This document shows positions 1 through 12,784 of a stretch of DNA of 64,000 bases, in pieces. The stretch spans positions 2,679,001-2,743,000 of the forward strand of contig CM072908.1 in assembly GCA_037013685.1 (NCBI GenBank). Direction: 5' to 3'. The notes below the pieces were generated by a model. The model was given only the letters and a program-made list of their open reading frames with translations. It was not told the origin of the DNA and did no database searches. This stretch comes from Acridotheres tristis (lineage: Eukaryota; Chordata; Aves; Passeriformes; Sturnidae). How positions within the stretch are numbered: position 1 is the first letter of the stretch; each line of letters begins with the position of its first letter. The position numbers were made by a program, and so were the translations under genes.

Positions 1-1023
1 TTTATTGATTTATGTACAGTTACCTTTGCACATGCTTTGTAGAAAACGGGAGTTTTATGTTTGGTTTTCTGTAGTTTTTTTGTAAAAAAAAAAAAAAATG
101 GAAGCTGTTTCTGTTTTGGTATGAGAATCAATGCCCATGGAAGCACGAGATGAAAAGACAGCAGCATTGTCAACAAGATAAGGTAGAGCCTGGTGCTTGT
201 CTTTTCCTGAGGAAGATTCCAGTGATGGATTTGGGGGCTGTGGTACCCTGTGCTTTGTTCCTCGCCCGCCGTTCACTCAGTGGTATCGTTTTATAGAATA
301 AGGTCATTGACTTGGATGGCTTCTTGGTTTCTCAACCCTTTTCACCAGCCAGTTTGTGTAATGTCTGTCTGAAACATTGAGTAAGGGCATTGAAATAGCA
401 GACAGGATATCAAGTGTTCGGAAGTCTGGGTTAAGTATAACAGACAGTTCTGGCTGGCGAAAGGGGAGCAGCCCCTGGAGCTCGCTCCCAGCTCAGTCTC
501 TGTGGAAACACCACACTCGGGGCTCTGCAGCTCTATTCCAGCTCTTCCCCTCTCTTCCCTCCACACCCATATAATTAATCGTGTGTGGGTGCACCTCTTT
601 TCTAGATATGTCTTCCTTGTTTCTTAGTGGCACAGAATTGTATGTAATAATGTCTCTTTCTAAGGATTACATAAGTTGAAGATGATTTCTCCACTGGGAG
701 AATTATGCAAGTTTAAACTGAAATGTATTTAGAAAGCTTTTATGTGTGTGTTTTCTGACTCGCAATGCAGAGGGTGATTTATTTGCATCCTTAATTGAAC
801 AACATCTGTTGGGGTTGGAAGAAAAACCATTTCATATCTTTTCACTGTCATATCCTGCATTTTTTATGAAGTCCTCTACCCCCTCCACTTTCACATTACC
901 CCTGTTATTACAGGTGCTGATTTTTGTCCAGGTAGATCAGCCAAGCACTTCTGTGTGATGTTCTGGGCTCTGCAGAACTGTTGATGCATATCTGCTGTAG
1001 TGTTTTCTTTCACTTGTTGGATT
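1..1023. other. Non-coding sequence, no gene recognised
   Basis: This is A/T-leaning unique sequence with a short A tract near 86-99. The short open frames on both strands have no recognisable domain and no convincing splice context. I see no repeat family here. It is best read as intronic or intergenic DNA. Confidence 0.6.
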
Positions 1024-1130
1024 TCACAGAATCACACAATCATTGAGGCTGGAAAAGACCTCTGAGACCCTCGAGTCTGGCCACTGATCACCACCCAGTC
1101 TACACACACTTGAGTGCTGTGTAAGAAATC
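1024..1130 (-). mobile_element. CR1 LINE 3'-end fragment (minus orientation)
   Basis: On the + strand this reads as the reverse complement of an avian CR1 3' terminus. A degenerate tandem octamer (cacagaatcacacaatca) is followed by ggctggaaaagacctctgag and then a diverged continuation with accacccagtctac and gagtgctgtg. CR1 elements end in short ATTCTATG-like repeats instead of poly-A, and the octamers here are the diverged equivalent. Only the last 100 bp or so remain, the usual result of 5' truncation. No reverse transcriptase sequence is present. The family call rests on pattern memory and the subfamily cannot be named. Confidence 0.75.
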
Positions 1131-4100
1131 GTTGCCTTTATTACCATTAAAAAGTCTGCAGTGCCTCTGTAATGCTGCTCTTGGTATGCTTTGGTTTAGT
1201 AAGGAAGTTCCTGCTGCCCTTGAGCAAAATCAAGGTTTGTGTCCCAGGAGAAGAAAGCACTGCAGTCAAGAGCGTTTATTGAACTTGAAGAGGGCGAAAC
1301 AACTTCTTGTTTGAGTGTGAATTTGTGTGCCAGGCTCTGTGTGTGTGTGACCTGTGCCCATTCCAGAGGGTGCACAGGTCTGCAGAGCTGTTCCTGCAGT
1401 TCCAGTGCCTTTGGGAGAGTCACTTTCTTTCCCTGCCTGTGCAATACTGGAGTGCTGCACTCATGGTGCTGGGAGCTGCTCTTTCCAGGATGGAGCTCAC
1501 AAAATTAATTCTGCTGAGTAATAAAAAATACAAAGTTGCACAGACATCCTGCTGCTTACCCAGACAGAGGTTGCAGTAGTACCAATTAGAAGCAGTGAAT
1601 TACTTTAAATAATTAAAAAACTAAGTATTAAATTTTTCTAGGTTCCATATTTTTTCACCCTACAAAATCTTCAAGATTGTTCAGGTTTACCTGTTCATAG
1701 CAGGAAAATGAGTTTTATACCTTTCATAGAGAATAGTGGACTAAAAAAAGGCAGAAAATGCACAATATTAAGGCTAAAATATTGTTTGATTTCAGTAAAC
1801 CTCACGGATGTAATGAATTTCAGACTTACACTTTTGTTATTAAGAATTATATGTTAAACAGGCTTTTCTGAAGCATCATCATTCCACAGTTGGAAAATTT
1901 ATCTGAGTTGAAAGATAACAGTGTCATCCAAAAAAAAAAAAAATTGCCATTCTTAACTCCCCACTGGCAGTTCCAGTTTATTCAATGAATTATCTCACCC
2001 ATGCTGGTATAATTTAGAAATACTTCTTTGCAATAACTGTGTTTAGAGTGGTGCAGAGCTTCTGGAAGAAGTAAATCAGCCTCAGAGCAGCACAGACTGC
2101 AGCATCAGGTCCATCATTGATATTTCTTTGTTCCCATTTAGTCACTAATAAGAAACATGCCATGCAATGAGTCCCAACACTTACATAGTCAAAGATTTAG
2201 TTTTATTTGGCTTTTTGCCCTTTTTTTGCCACAACAGTGTAGTTTTTTTTTGTAAAACCAATGGAGCCAAATAACCTTTGGGCCATTTTCAGTGGCAGAC
2301 AGTGACAGAAGTGGAGTAAAGTGCTCTATTTTACTATCAGTGAATATGCACAACTACTACTCAAAGGCCTTGGCCCTCTCAGCCTGCAAAAGAGGTGCTC
2401 CTTTTCTAAAACCTTAATTTCTAAAAGTATTTCTGTGAAAATCTTATTTTATAATGGATTCATTGGTAATTCTTTTGCCCTTTTGATTCTAGAGCAAAGG
2501 TCTTGTGTTGAAGACTACTGAGTTCTGAAGGAAAAAATTAAGTTTTCATTATTCTGTAGTTTTATGCTTTTATAATATAAAATTGTGAGTACAAAATAAA
2601 AGTAAAACAGTAATTTTGAGGGAAAAAGGGGTTGAGGGAGTTGACAGTGCCTTAACTACTATTTACTTGTATTTGTTGTGTGACGTGCTTCATTATTTGC
2701 AGCATTAACTTTTTCATGTGTCTTTTAAGTAAATTTGATCTTTTTGCAGTTTTTGAGCAATTAACCTAGCTGTGATGAGGCTTGAAAGAATATCATCTGC
2801 ACACCTGTTTAATGTTAAAGATGAGGCATTCAGTGCTTTGTGGCTTTAGCTTGAAATTCAAGTTGCTTTGAGTCATCCCTTTAGTCTTTTGTTTGGGTGG
2901 AAAAAAGGAGTGGCAGCAAAGGGCCTGCAGCTAAGAAATGAAAGAGTTGAATTAGGTTTTAGAAATGTTAGTCTTGGCATTTGGGCCATTTGCATTTGTA
3001 GAGATCGTCACGCTTGGCTTTAGTTGGGGTTGAGCAGTTTGGGGATGGAGAATGTTCCCAATCCCTGTCCCAGTTGCTCCTCGGGGGCAGCAGGAGGAGC
3101 TGCACTGGGAGCTGTGGGCTCACGTTTCCACCTCATTCCCTCACGGGGATTATTGCTCCACCTGTATTTCCATGCTGTGCTGCACAACTGACTCTTTTTT
3201 TTTTTTTTTTCCTGACAGCAGCTTCTAATTCTGTGACCCAGAGGATTCTCCACTCTTAAATCACAAACCGAGTCACAAACAAAAAGTTGGGGCAGAAACT
3301 GCTACCAGAGAATCGCAGCGTTCTCTTTGTTTCCCTTGTTTTGGGTTATTTTGTGAAGCTCCATCAGCTCCTGCAGCTCCAGCAGAAGCTGCAGTGGCAC
3401 AAAGGGGCCAGGGTGGAGGTTCCCAGCAGGAACATCTTCCCTGGAATCCTCGCTGGGAATTGTGTGAACAGCCCGGGCTGGTGTGACACCACTGCAGTCC
3501 ATGGTGTGCTCATGGTGAGCTTTAACTCCTGCCATGAGAAAAAAAAAAAAAAAAAGAGAGAATATTCTAAATGTCCCAGTGGTCCAGACCTTGAGGGTCT
3601 TTACTCAGATCTCCTGGCCTGGGATGCAGCCAGGATAATCCCATGTTATATCACTGCTGTCAGGAAAACCCTGCCAGGGACTGAAAGGGAAGAAATTGGA
3701 GCTTCCCTGCCCCAGCCCCTGCCATGGAGCCCCAGTGCCTCACTCCAGCCTCTGTGGTTTGACTGCACTGAGGTTGCTGGACTCGGTCCAGATTTATTAA
3801 AATGTGGAAATCACCACAAATGTGGCCAGGTTTTCCTCACTGTCAATAATTTGCAGGCCACATTCTGCTGAGATGTTACAAGTAGAAATTTCAGTGGAGG
3901 TTTTCTCTTCAGATGTCGATTTCAACATTGGAATTCTGCTCTTACAAATACACATGCAAATTTATAATTTAGGTTTCTAAAAAATTTTATCAAATTTGCC
4001 CTCGTTAGCTGGACTAATTTATTGGTGCAGTTTTCTCTTATTATAACATGATTTGATTTCAGTAGAGTCACACAAAACTCCATATATTCCTTTTGTTTCT

Positions 4101-4715
4101 AAGAGGGATGCTCATTCATATGCTTGTAAAAGAGCAGCTGGATCCCATCTTGGCAGATGTGAAACCCTTACACTGAAATTGCTGTAATTTTTATGTGTAG
4201 GTTTTTTCCTTGAAAAAAATCTCTTATTAATTATATCCCCCTCTCTTTTGAACTTTTTTGCTCCCTCAGCCAAAATCTTAATCCCCTGTGACATCAGAAT
4301 TAACTGCTGCAGACAATTGTGATGTCACAAAGTCTCAGGGAAGAGGAATATGGAGACACACAGATCCTGCTCAAACCAATTTCTTAACTAAGGAAAGGTT
4401 CCTTGGTTTTTGTTTTCATTTTAAAGCCGGAAACAAATTTTACCACAGATTATCGTGGCAAAATAACGATTGAGTTGGTCCAAATTCACCCTCAGCCATC
4501 AAGTGAAGGCTTCTCCAGTCTGTGATTTCTGCTTGGGCAGGGGAGAGCTGCAGCTCTGGGCTGTGTCACTGTAGGGCCAAAGGAGAATTGCAGCCCTGAA
4601 AAATTTGGTAAAGACCAGCAGGGCAGAGCCATGTCCCAAAGGAGAAGTTTGCAGAAGTAAATTCATAATTACCATCTCTGTTGCTTCTCTTCCTGCTGGT
4701 TTGGACACACTTGGT
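1131..4715. other. Non-coding sequence with scattered A/T homopolymers
   Basis: No gene is recognised. Simple tracts include an A run near 1931-1943, 16 T at 3195-3210 and 17 A at 3539-3555. The 194-codon open frame at 3287-3871 reads through the A17 tract as poly-lysine and has no domain, so it is treated as chance. The 3.0-3.8 kb part is richer in G+C than its surroundings but has few CpG. Confidence 0.6.
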
Positions 4716-4812
4716 AGCTTTTTTTAATTTTTTTTTTTTTTTTTTTTTTTTTGGGGGGGGTTTGGTGGTGTTTTTGTTGTTAAGTTTGTTGGTTTGGGTT
4801 TTTTTTTTCTCC
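4716..4812. repeat. T-rich / T-G low-complexity tract
   Basis: A run of 25 T (4728-4752) is followed directly by eight G (4753-4760), then degenerate T/G sequence ending in another T run. On the minus strand it is an A-rich tract with a C8 block. It carries no coding signal. Open frames that cross it, giving poly-lysine on the minus strand, are artefacts. Tract length may be unreliable because homopolymers are error-prone. Confidence 0.85.
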
Positions 4813-5970
4813 AAGCTCCTTCTCTAGGCTCTGTGCCCGAGTGCATCTCGGGATTTCCCTTTTGCTGAATGAGCTGCTTGTTTGAGAGGGAGGAAGTAAG
4901 GTCCCTTCTGGATTAGGAGGGAATGGGGGTGGAGGGTGGGGAAATGTCCTGTTTCATATGCAAAGCACACTGAACTGAAAAAACCCCACATGAAAACCTT
5001 TTAACAAAACCATCCATGTCACAGACTGGCAGAGCAGCTGCTGGCTTTGTTAGGGAGAATATTAATGTTTCAAAGACGTACAGAACCTTGTAAAAAATGA
5101 GATAAAGATTTTTTTTTTTTTTAAGATACAAGCTGAGGTAAAAAAAAAATCTCCTTATCAATATCTGTAAATGGAATGTGCAATCAACTGATGTGACACC
5201 AACTTGCACACACTGTGGTGAAATGTTTGGATCTACACTCTTCTTTTGGAGACTGGAATGCCAGAATGGCCCTGATTCTTCAGGTGCTCACATGTACATT
5301 GGTGTAAGAACTCTCACTCGAAAAGCAGATTATTGAAAGGAACTCCTAGAACGGGTTTTAACCATGAGGGGAAGTTGTGTTCCTGACTCTGAGTCTTTAC
5401 CCACTTAACAAACATCATCTGGAGCAGGGCTTCTGCCAGGCTGGGCTCATCCTGCACACCCTGGGTCGTTTGGGAATGATGGGAATGGCAGATAATTACA
5501 CATTTTCCTTGACTCGGGTTGATCTTAAGAGTCAGACTGTTTCTTTGCTGCTACAGTCTGGAAGTTTGCTCAAACCCTCCTTAAATTCACCCTGAGTTTA
5601 GTGAGGGCAGACATTGATATTTTTTCTCCTATGGTTATAGAAATGAAGGTATTAGGGTTTTCCAAGTAGAAGTGGATTGTCTGGGATGTTAACTAATTTT
5701 TTATATAGATGAGCAGACAGTGGTCATGGGTTAAACAGTAGGAAAATGGAACAGATATAAAACATTTGCTGTAGTTCTGGATATTACTATTGGAGTAGTA
5801 ACTGATTGCAGTGAGTTCTGGTCTAATGTTCCTCACAAAACCATGTTGAAAATTTCTATTTCATTCAGAAACTGGCATTGTTTTTGTCTCATAACTTAGT
5901 TTATGTTACTGAGCTGCCTTCCTGTACAAGGAAGTGCTTGTGTAATGCCCAATCCATTCCCATTCCTCAC

Positions 5971-6060
5971 TGAATGATATGCAAATCTAGTCAATTAAGC
6001 AGGGGGGATTTAATTAGCAGTTTAAGTTCATGTGTGAAGTGTCTTGCCTTAATTACTTAA
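5971..6060. promoter_or_regulatory. Candidate enhancer: octamer and homeodomain motif cluster
   Basis: Within 90 bp there is an exact POU octamer ATGCAAAT (5979-5986), CAATTAA (5992-5998), TAATTAG (6011-6017) and TTAATTA (6049-6055). These are classic cores for POU and homeodomain factors. Such density occurs in vertebrate conserved enhancers, but A/T-rich sequence also makes these cores by chance. No conservation data were available. The function is inference. Confidence 0.25.
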
Positions 6061-9000
6061 CAGTTTTGTTGCAAATTTGCTAAGGGTTTTTTTTTTTTTC
6101 CCACAGAACTATCAAAACTGTGATTATATTTATTTATTTATTTTATTTTTTTGGTAACATTTTCTAGTCTTGAGCATTGTCCAGTGCCTTTAACCTCTGT
6201 GTGTGTGTGTCCCCTCCTTCTGCAGCTCTTTTCAGAGCTGGGGGGACAAAGCAGAACTATGGTTATTGTCTCAGAGCAGAACAACACATACCTAAAAAAT
6301 CCTCAGGAATTTTGGAGTGAAAAGCCATTTATTTGTTGGTTTTTTTGCAGCTAGGTGACACCATTATAGTAGTATCAGTAACAGCCTCATGTGGTTGTCA
6401 TGATTATGTTAAATGGTGGCTTTTATTTTATGTTCTGCCTGGCCAAGGTGCTTTTGTGCATGTCTGCAGAAGCTCAGGCTGTGGCTGTGTCAGGGGCTCG
6501 CAGTGCTGCAGGTCACTCATCATTGATACAAGATTTTTGTGCTGATATCAGACCTGGTGGGGTTTTATTTCACATCTCCTCCTGTGGCATACCTGGGCAG
6601 GTGAGGCTGGCAGCAGCAGCTGGGGGATGTGTAGGTCCCTGCACTGTGTCAGGAGGGGCTGGCTGCTGGCCTTGCCTGTGGTGTAAGGGTGGGAAACTGC
6701 CATGGCTTGATGTGGCATCACCTGCTCTTCTCACTTCACTCATATCTGCATCAAAACTAGAAAATCATGGGCTGCTGCTGGAGCTTCATGCTTTGTTCCT
6801 GCTCTGTTTGACACCGAGGACTGGTTTGTGTTGGTGACCCCAGGGCAGGAGGAATGTGTTTGAGACTGTCCCGGGAGTGTCCCAGGCTGGGGGTGCTCAG
6901 TGATCCCCAGGCTCCTTAGGGTGCTCTACTGCTCCTTCTGCAGTTGGAGATGGCACTGGAGGAACCTTGGGAAGTGAGGGAAGAGGGTGTTGGGTGTCAG
7001 GAGCCGGGCAGGGATGGCCTGAAGGAGCCTCAGGACCGTGTCTGCTGCTCTGTTCTTCACCCCTCTGAGGGGTGGCTGCTGTGGCTTTGTGGCCCAAGGG
7101 TTTGATTGCAGCCTGACCCAGGCTGTGGGATGGAGCCTTCCTGAACTCTGGTCCCTTCTTGCTGGGCTGGAGGTGTCCATGTGTATCTCGTGGCAGTGTG
7201 CCAGTTGTGATCCTTTTACTGCTCCACTTTTGGCTCTGTGATGTGCATGCACGGAGGAGAGGCTGGTGAGGAACATGAACAACACTTTCACATCCAGGGC
7301 ACTGCACCAGATTTACAGGTGTGATCTGTGATTGTTTTAAAGGGTCACTTCTTTAGGATTGACATAACTTTTTGATTTCCCATCAGTGCCTTGTAAGATT
7401 TTGTCTTCCACAATGCACAAACTACCTTTAACTTATCCGTGTAGTTGGTGATGTAGTAGTGACATCCTGGATTTAGAAATTTTAGACTTGAAAATGGGGT
7501 TTCTACCAAGCAGGAGTTTGAGACACATGGATAGGAAAGTACTGCATTAGTTCTAGTGACTAATTCTCACATCTGGGCATCTTGTAGAGAACAGATTTTA
7601 AATAATTCAGTGCACAGATTGAATTGTCTGCAGTAGGAGCGTTGTTAGAATCACTTCAGTCAGCAGACATCCAGTCTGGGCAAAAGGCTGGGGTGCTCAT
7701 GTTACTTTCAGGTCCTTGGGTTAAAGGATCCTGTTTAAAGATTTACTGGAGCACCCTATGATGGGAAATTCACCCTATTAATAATTCTCTTTATGAAGAC
7801 AGGAGTTCTCGTTTCATGTAACGGCTTTTTATAAATTGCTTTTGTGAAACAAAGCGATCAGAAAGAAAGAATAAAGCCACTACACTTCTTACAAGCAGAG
7901 ACTGAAATCCTGAGTTATCTCCACCACCCCAACCCCCAGTATCAGTGGAAATGTCAAAGAATACTGTAGCACAAAGCACTTCTCCCTCTCCACAGACTTG
8001 CAGCACATTTCATATTGGCTTATTCAGGTCTTACTTCCTAAGCACAGCTCAAGAAAGCGAAAGTTACCAAAAAACATGGAGTGACCTGATCTCTTTGGTT
8101 TCCAAAAAGAGGTGTAAATGCTGTGATTCAGAATTTTCATTTTGCTTTGAAATTTCATACCACTTCTAAAAATAGAGTAATATAAAATACCCACTTTTAA
8201 TTGGATATGTTAATTCCTTCATTTTTTCCTGCGCTTTCCCAAGCTACATTCTGGAGGCATTTTCTGCAAATTTATTATTATTATTAATCTTATTAAGATC
8301 CTGTGTTGGTGCCAGGATATTTTTAAAGAGAATTTCTTTCCAGTTCAGCCAGGGCAACCCCTTTGTTGAACCTTCTTTTGGAAAGTGTTCCCATGTGCTG
8401 CAAAGGCGCTGACACATGACCTCGTTACACATAGAAAATCCTAAATGTCCTGCCCCTTGCCAAACCTATCACAAAACTACCCATCACCCCCTTTTCAGGA
8501 TCCCAGATGGTAAATAGCAGCGGGAGGTGAAAGGGGAGCTTTGTCTCCATTCTGAGGCCTGTTTTAAGTATTCTGTGTCTGTCTGTATCCCTCTGCTTTT
8601 CCCACTCTGCCCATAAATTAGCAAGCCAGCTTTTCTGACGAGGGAAGACAAAATGTCCATAAGCTGCAGTAACATCACCTACTCAAGAGAACGTTTTTGT
8701 ACAGATCCATTTATTTGATTGTGATCTCTTTTCATTTTGGTAGAACCTCTGCCTGCCCTCCCTGCTGCAGCACTGAGGGAAAGGCAGCTTTTCCCAAATA
8801 CCAGGCTGCAGTTTATAATCTCTGTGCCACACTGGAGTTTACCTACAAACAAAAAAAAAAACCCAAACCCAGAAAAGAAAAACCCTACAAAGATCTGCTT
8901 GTCTGCTTCCAGTGTTTTTCTAAAGCCAAAGTGGCAGGAGGAGCAGCAGTTCCTGCTGGATGGGGAGTGCTGGGAGCTGAGTTAGGAGGGGATTTCTCAG

Positions 9001-12000
9001 GCAGGCAGAGAGAGGAGCAGGGCTATGGGCAGGGGATTCAGCAGCAAATCTGGGACCATTTTGAGAAGCTGTGGGGATGCACCAAGCAGGATATTGTCTC
9101 TGCACACTTCCCATGGAGTTCCCCTCGCTGGCAACAATTTCCTGTCCTTAGTGCAGGAAAGATGATGTTGATTTTTGTGCAGGGGGAATTGTGTGGTGTG
9201 AGCTGTGCTGGCTGGAACAGCCTTGGCAGGGTCTGTATGGAGGCAATAGCTGGGGACTCGCCGTGGGTTTGGGCTGGCAGGGGTGAAGGACGTGTGGAAT
9301 TCACACTTGAGCATCTCTCAAAGGCAGATATCAAAGTGACCTAAACATGCAGGCACAGGAGGCTCTGTGGTTTGTGTGACCTGCTCTGTGCAGCTTTCAC
9401 ACTCAGTGGCTCCTGCTCAGTAACACTGATTTATGCTGCCCGAGTACATGTCCTTGTTTGTTGGCACAGGTTGTTTGTTTTTCCTTAATTAAGATACTGC
9501 ATTCTACTTATTCTCCCTTATAATTCCCCAACCACCCTGCATTCATCCTGAACCTGGAATCTGGCAGCTTTGTTAGTCTGAGATTAGTCTTTCCTCTGAC
9601 CTGGGCTGTAGCTGAAGTAATGACTTTCCAGTTTCAGCTGACTGGAACTCAGAGACTGGTGAACTGAAATACTGAAGGCTTAATGAATTCCCTGGATTCC
9701 CTGGTGGTTTTTTGGTACATCTTTATTTTAAACTGTTGAATATTAATAAGGAAAGGGGAGTGGGAGTGCAAGGCCTGTTTACTGTCTAGTACTTGAAAGG
9801 GATATTACTTTTTATTTGTTTGTTTCATTTTATGTTGCAAATATTGTTGTAGAAATCCTGCATGTTTGCCAAGTTCCTACCTAGTCTTTGGATGCCAAGT
9901 TGTTGTCAGCTGGGAAGCTGCTGGGAGGGATTTAAAGCAATATTACCTCTTTTGCAAATGTGGCTCTCAAACCAAGAGTGAGTCCACCTTTGACCATTTT
10001 TTTAATGAGCCTTCATTTTTAAGGTATGGGGAGAATTATGAAGAAGAGAGAGAAGAGCTCAGGTGTCATTTGCTCCTTTTTTCTGGGTAAGATTACTCTG
10101 CTTTCCACATTGTAAGTCGATTAGCAAAGGGTTTTTTTTCCTCCTCTGAGATCTCCTGTGTTTCTCCTGACCTGTAATTCTATGTATAGTCATCAAGTAA
10201 ACTAGATCTGATGGGCTCAGTTCTGACATGTTGTGTTTTGACAGCACATTTTGTTCATACTGACTCAATACTTTTGAAGCTGTAGTTGCTTGGTCACTTT
10301 AATTTGACATATACTTAGTTGCTGCCAAAACTCCTTTTGGCTTCTCCCCTAACACCAGCCTACTGTTCCTGTCACCTTCTTTGACTGTCACTGGTGCTTT
10401 TATGGCTGCACAATGTGCAACAACTCACCAGGGAATCAATCTGCCTGAAAATTAGTCGTTATATAAGGGGGAGTCACAAAAATTAACTGAACAAATGTGC
10501 TGTTGAGTGCCCAGCAAAAGAAAGCACTTTGGGGTCGGCTGGTTTGTTCACTGGGGTTGTGTGTTGCTGTTGGATATTGCCAAACGTGTTAGAGTTTCAC
10601 TTAAAAGTAGGGTGTGTTCATGTTGTTGGTTTATCCTTTATCCTAAACCCAAAAAAGATAAATAACAGATGAACAATGGTGGGAGTGGGGGTTAAATCAA
10701 ACAGTATTTCTGTAAGTACAGCTGCAATTCGTTGAACTTTTGTGTAGTAGATAGGGCTGCTAGAGCTTGGGTCCATATCTTAAACACCTTATTAGGCTCT
10801 TGCTCTAAACCAGGAGCTTCTGGAAATGCATTTTTCAATTTTTTTTTTAGAAAGGCTTTTGATGGATGAAGCTGTAAAATGAATAGAAATAGTGTCTCCC
10901 TCTTCCTTTTTCCTCCTACTCAACGCTCACACACAGTCAGCCCTGGGGTCTTTCTTTCTGTGTGGTTGGCAGAACAGAGGAAAAGAGAGAGAGCAGGAGA
11001 CTGTCTGGGCCCCTGGTGCTGTCAGGAGAAGAATAGCCGTGCTGTTACCACTAAATCCAAAGGGACAGCCTGGGAGACGTGTGCTGCAGCAGCCAGCGGG
11101 CTGAATTAGTGCCATTTAGGCACTGCTAAGAGGCTAATTGAGTCACTGGTACTTGCTGATTAAACCAGCAAATCCAATAATGTATGGATGTGCATGTTTG
11201 GGTTTGGTTCTGTGCTCCCTGGAAAATAAGCACGCTGGGTTTGCTGTAACCTCTTCCACTTTGGGCAGGTTACTCAGTAGTTTAAGGAATGTCAAAATGT
11301 CAAAATGAATGTTTTGGGGAGAGCTGCCTGTATTCCATTCTCCTCCTCTTCCTCTTTGCAGTAGGATTGGATGAGAAAGCATTAAAACAGTTCCATTACC
11401 AATGGCTGAACTCCACCAGTTTTAAAAACACCACCTTAACTGAGCCCTGGGTTGAGTGTGGGATAATCCGGACTGGGAGGTGACAGAAGGTAAAGAACTG
11501 AAGCCATCCTTGGTGGGTGATACATCCGTGCCATGTGGGGATGACAAACAAAGCCTGTGTTGGAATTTTGGTTGGCAACCATCTCCAACCACCCCACCTT
11601 CTCAGAGGTGTGTTAGTAATGCACAGGTGGTGCTGGCACTGTGTAATAATGAGGATTAGAATGTGGGTACAGAGAATTCTTGTTTTCAGTGGGCTAGAAG
11701 GGGAGTTCATTGAAAGTCTTTTAAGCTGACCTAAACTTTAATACACCCTTGCCATATATTTTCTAATCTATTGTCACTCCTGAAATGTGCCCACAGGCAG
11801 GCCCTGCTTCACTTTTGCTCGCAGTGGTTGTTATAATGATTGTGGCTTGATTGACTTCAGCAGAATTATTCCTAATTTGCAGCGCTCTGACTGGAGAGCA
11901 GAATTAGATTCTTGTGTTTTTCTTTGAAGTATGCAGAGCTCTCAGGGAGGCTGTTGTGCTGAGGGCATATTGCTTTCAGTGATTCTTTTTAATTTCGTTT

Positions 12001-12314
12001 TTAACATTTAAGAAGAATAAGACGCCTCTCAATCTAAACCAGAAGGACTCGTATGAAAAAATAGTGAGACTCAGAGGCGAATGGTGGGTTCAGAACCTTG
12101 TGAGTCACTGCGGGGAGATTGACAGTTTGGGAACATGAACGCGGAGGAGTGAGGATGGGATGCTCAGGGGCTGATGAGATAAGGGAGTCTATGGAGTGGC
12201 AGCACAGGGGTCAGCAGCAGCGTGCATCTCATTCCAGAGTTAAACTCAGGCATTGGGAAATGGCATTCCTTGATGGCAAACACAATCTGACAGTTCTCAG
12301 CTAGCTACAGTATT

Positions 12315-12340
12315 CACCTCCTCCTCCTCCTCCTCCCCCC
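12315..12340 (+). repeat. (CTC)n microsatellite and C tract
   Basis: A short trinucleotide run of about six CTC units ends in a C6 block. It forms a pyrimidine-rich stretch directly before an aactgcag sequence, so it could act as the polypyrimidine tract of a splice acceptor at 12348. Confidence 0.8.
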
Positions 12341-12585
12341 AACTGCAGAGCAGTGGGTGCTTGGGAGATCGTGTCTGTTCTTGCCTTCAAAGCAGCAACA
12401 AGAAAATATTTAAAGCCACAAGCACACCTTGGAGGCTGAGCAGGGTAAGTCAGGTTAGTGAGACATTTCTGCACTTGAAAAGCTGTGTCCCTGTTGAGGC
12501 AGCTCCGTCCTTGGGGCAGTCAGTCTGGTTCAGCTCCTGCTCGGGGATTATGATGCTTCACTTGATGTGGAGTGCTTCACTTCTG

Positions 12586-12611
12586 TCTTTCTTCTTTGTC
12601 TTTCTTCTTTC
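12586..12611 (+). repeat. 13-bp tandem duplication in a pyrimidine tract
   Basis: The 13-mer tctttcttctttg at 12586-12598 is repeated with one change at 12599-12611. It is a simple pyrimidine-rich duplication and carries no coding signal of its own. Confidence 0.75.
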
Positions 12612-12784
12612 TGTGTATGTGAAAGAATTTCCCTCTGTTCGTGGGCAGGCCTGGACTGGATCAGCTCCTGGAATTAACTACATAGGAGTTCATTCATCCC
12701 TCCTCTGGAATTACTTGGTGTTTGCTAGGTATAACTTGTTCATGGGTGGTGTTATTGTTATTACCAAGGGTGCAGGGAGGTAAT

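Larger units (their letters stand above)
4813..12348. other. Non-coding sequence, mostly unique
   Basis: No gene is recognised. It holds a G4-capable tract at 4919-4941, a short T-tract/TTTA-rich stretch at 6088-6152, a (TG)n run at about 6198-6210, a short ATT repeat at 8271-8287, and the motif cluster near 6.0 kb listed separately. The 148-codon frame at 6391-6837 and the 215-codon frame at 8697-9344 have no domain, and the latter includes a poly-A stretch. A strong splice-acceptor-like site with a following open frame occurs at 11362 and is discussed as a finding. Confidence 0.55.

Noticed and set aside
3287..3871. 194-codon open frame on the + strand
   Set aside because: It reads through an A17 tract as poly-lysine, has no domain and no promoter or splice context.
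8697..9344. 215-codon open frame on the + strand
   Set aside because: No recognisable domain. It includes an A-rich stretch and biased composition; length is within chance for 64 kb in G+C-richer patches.
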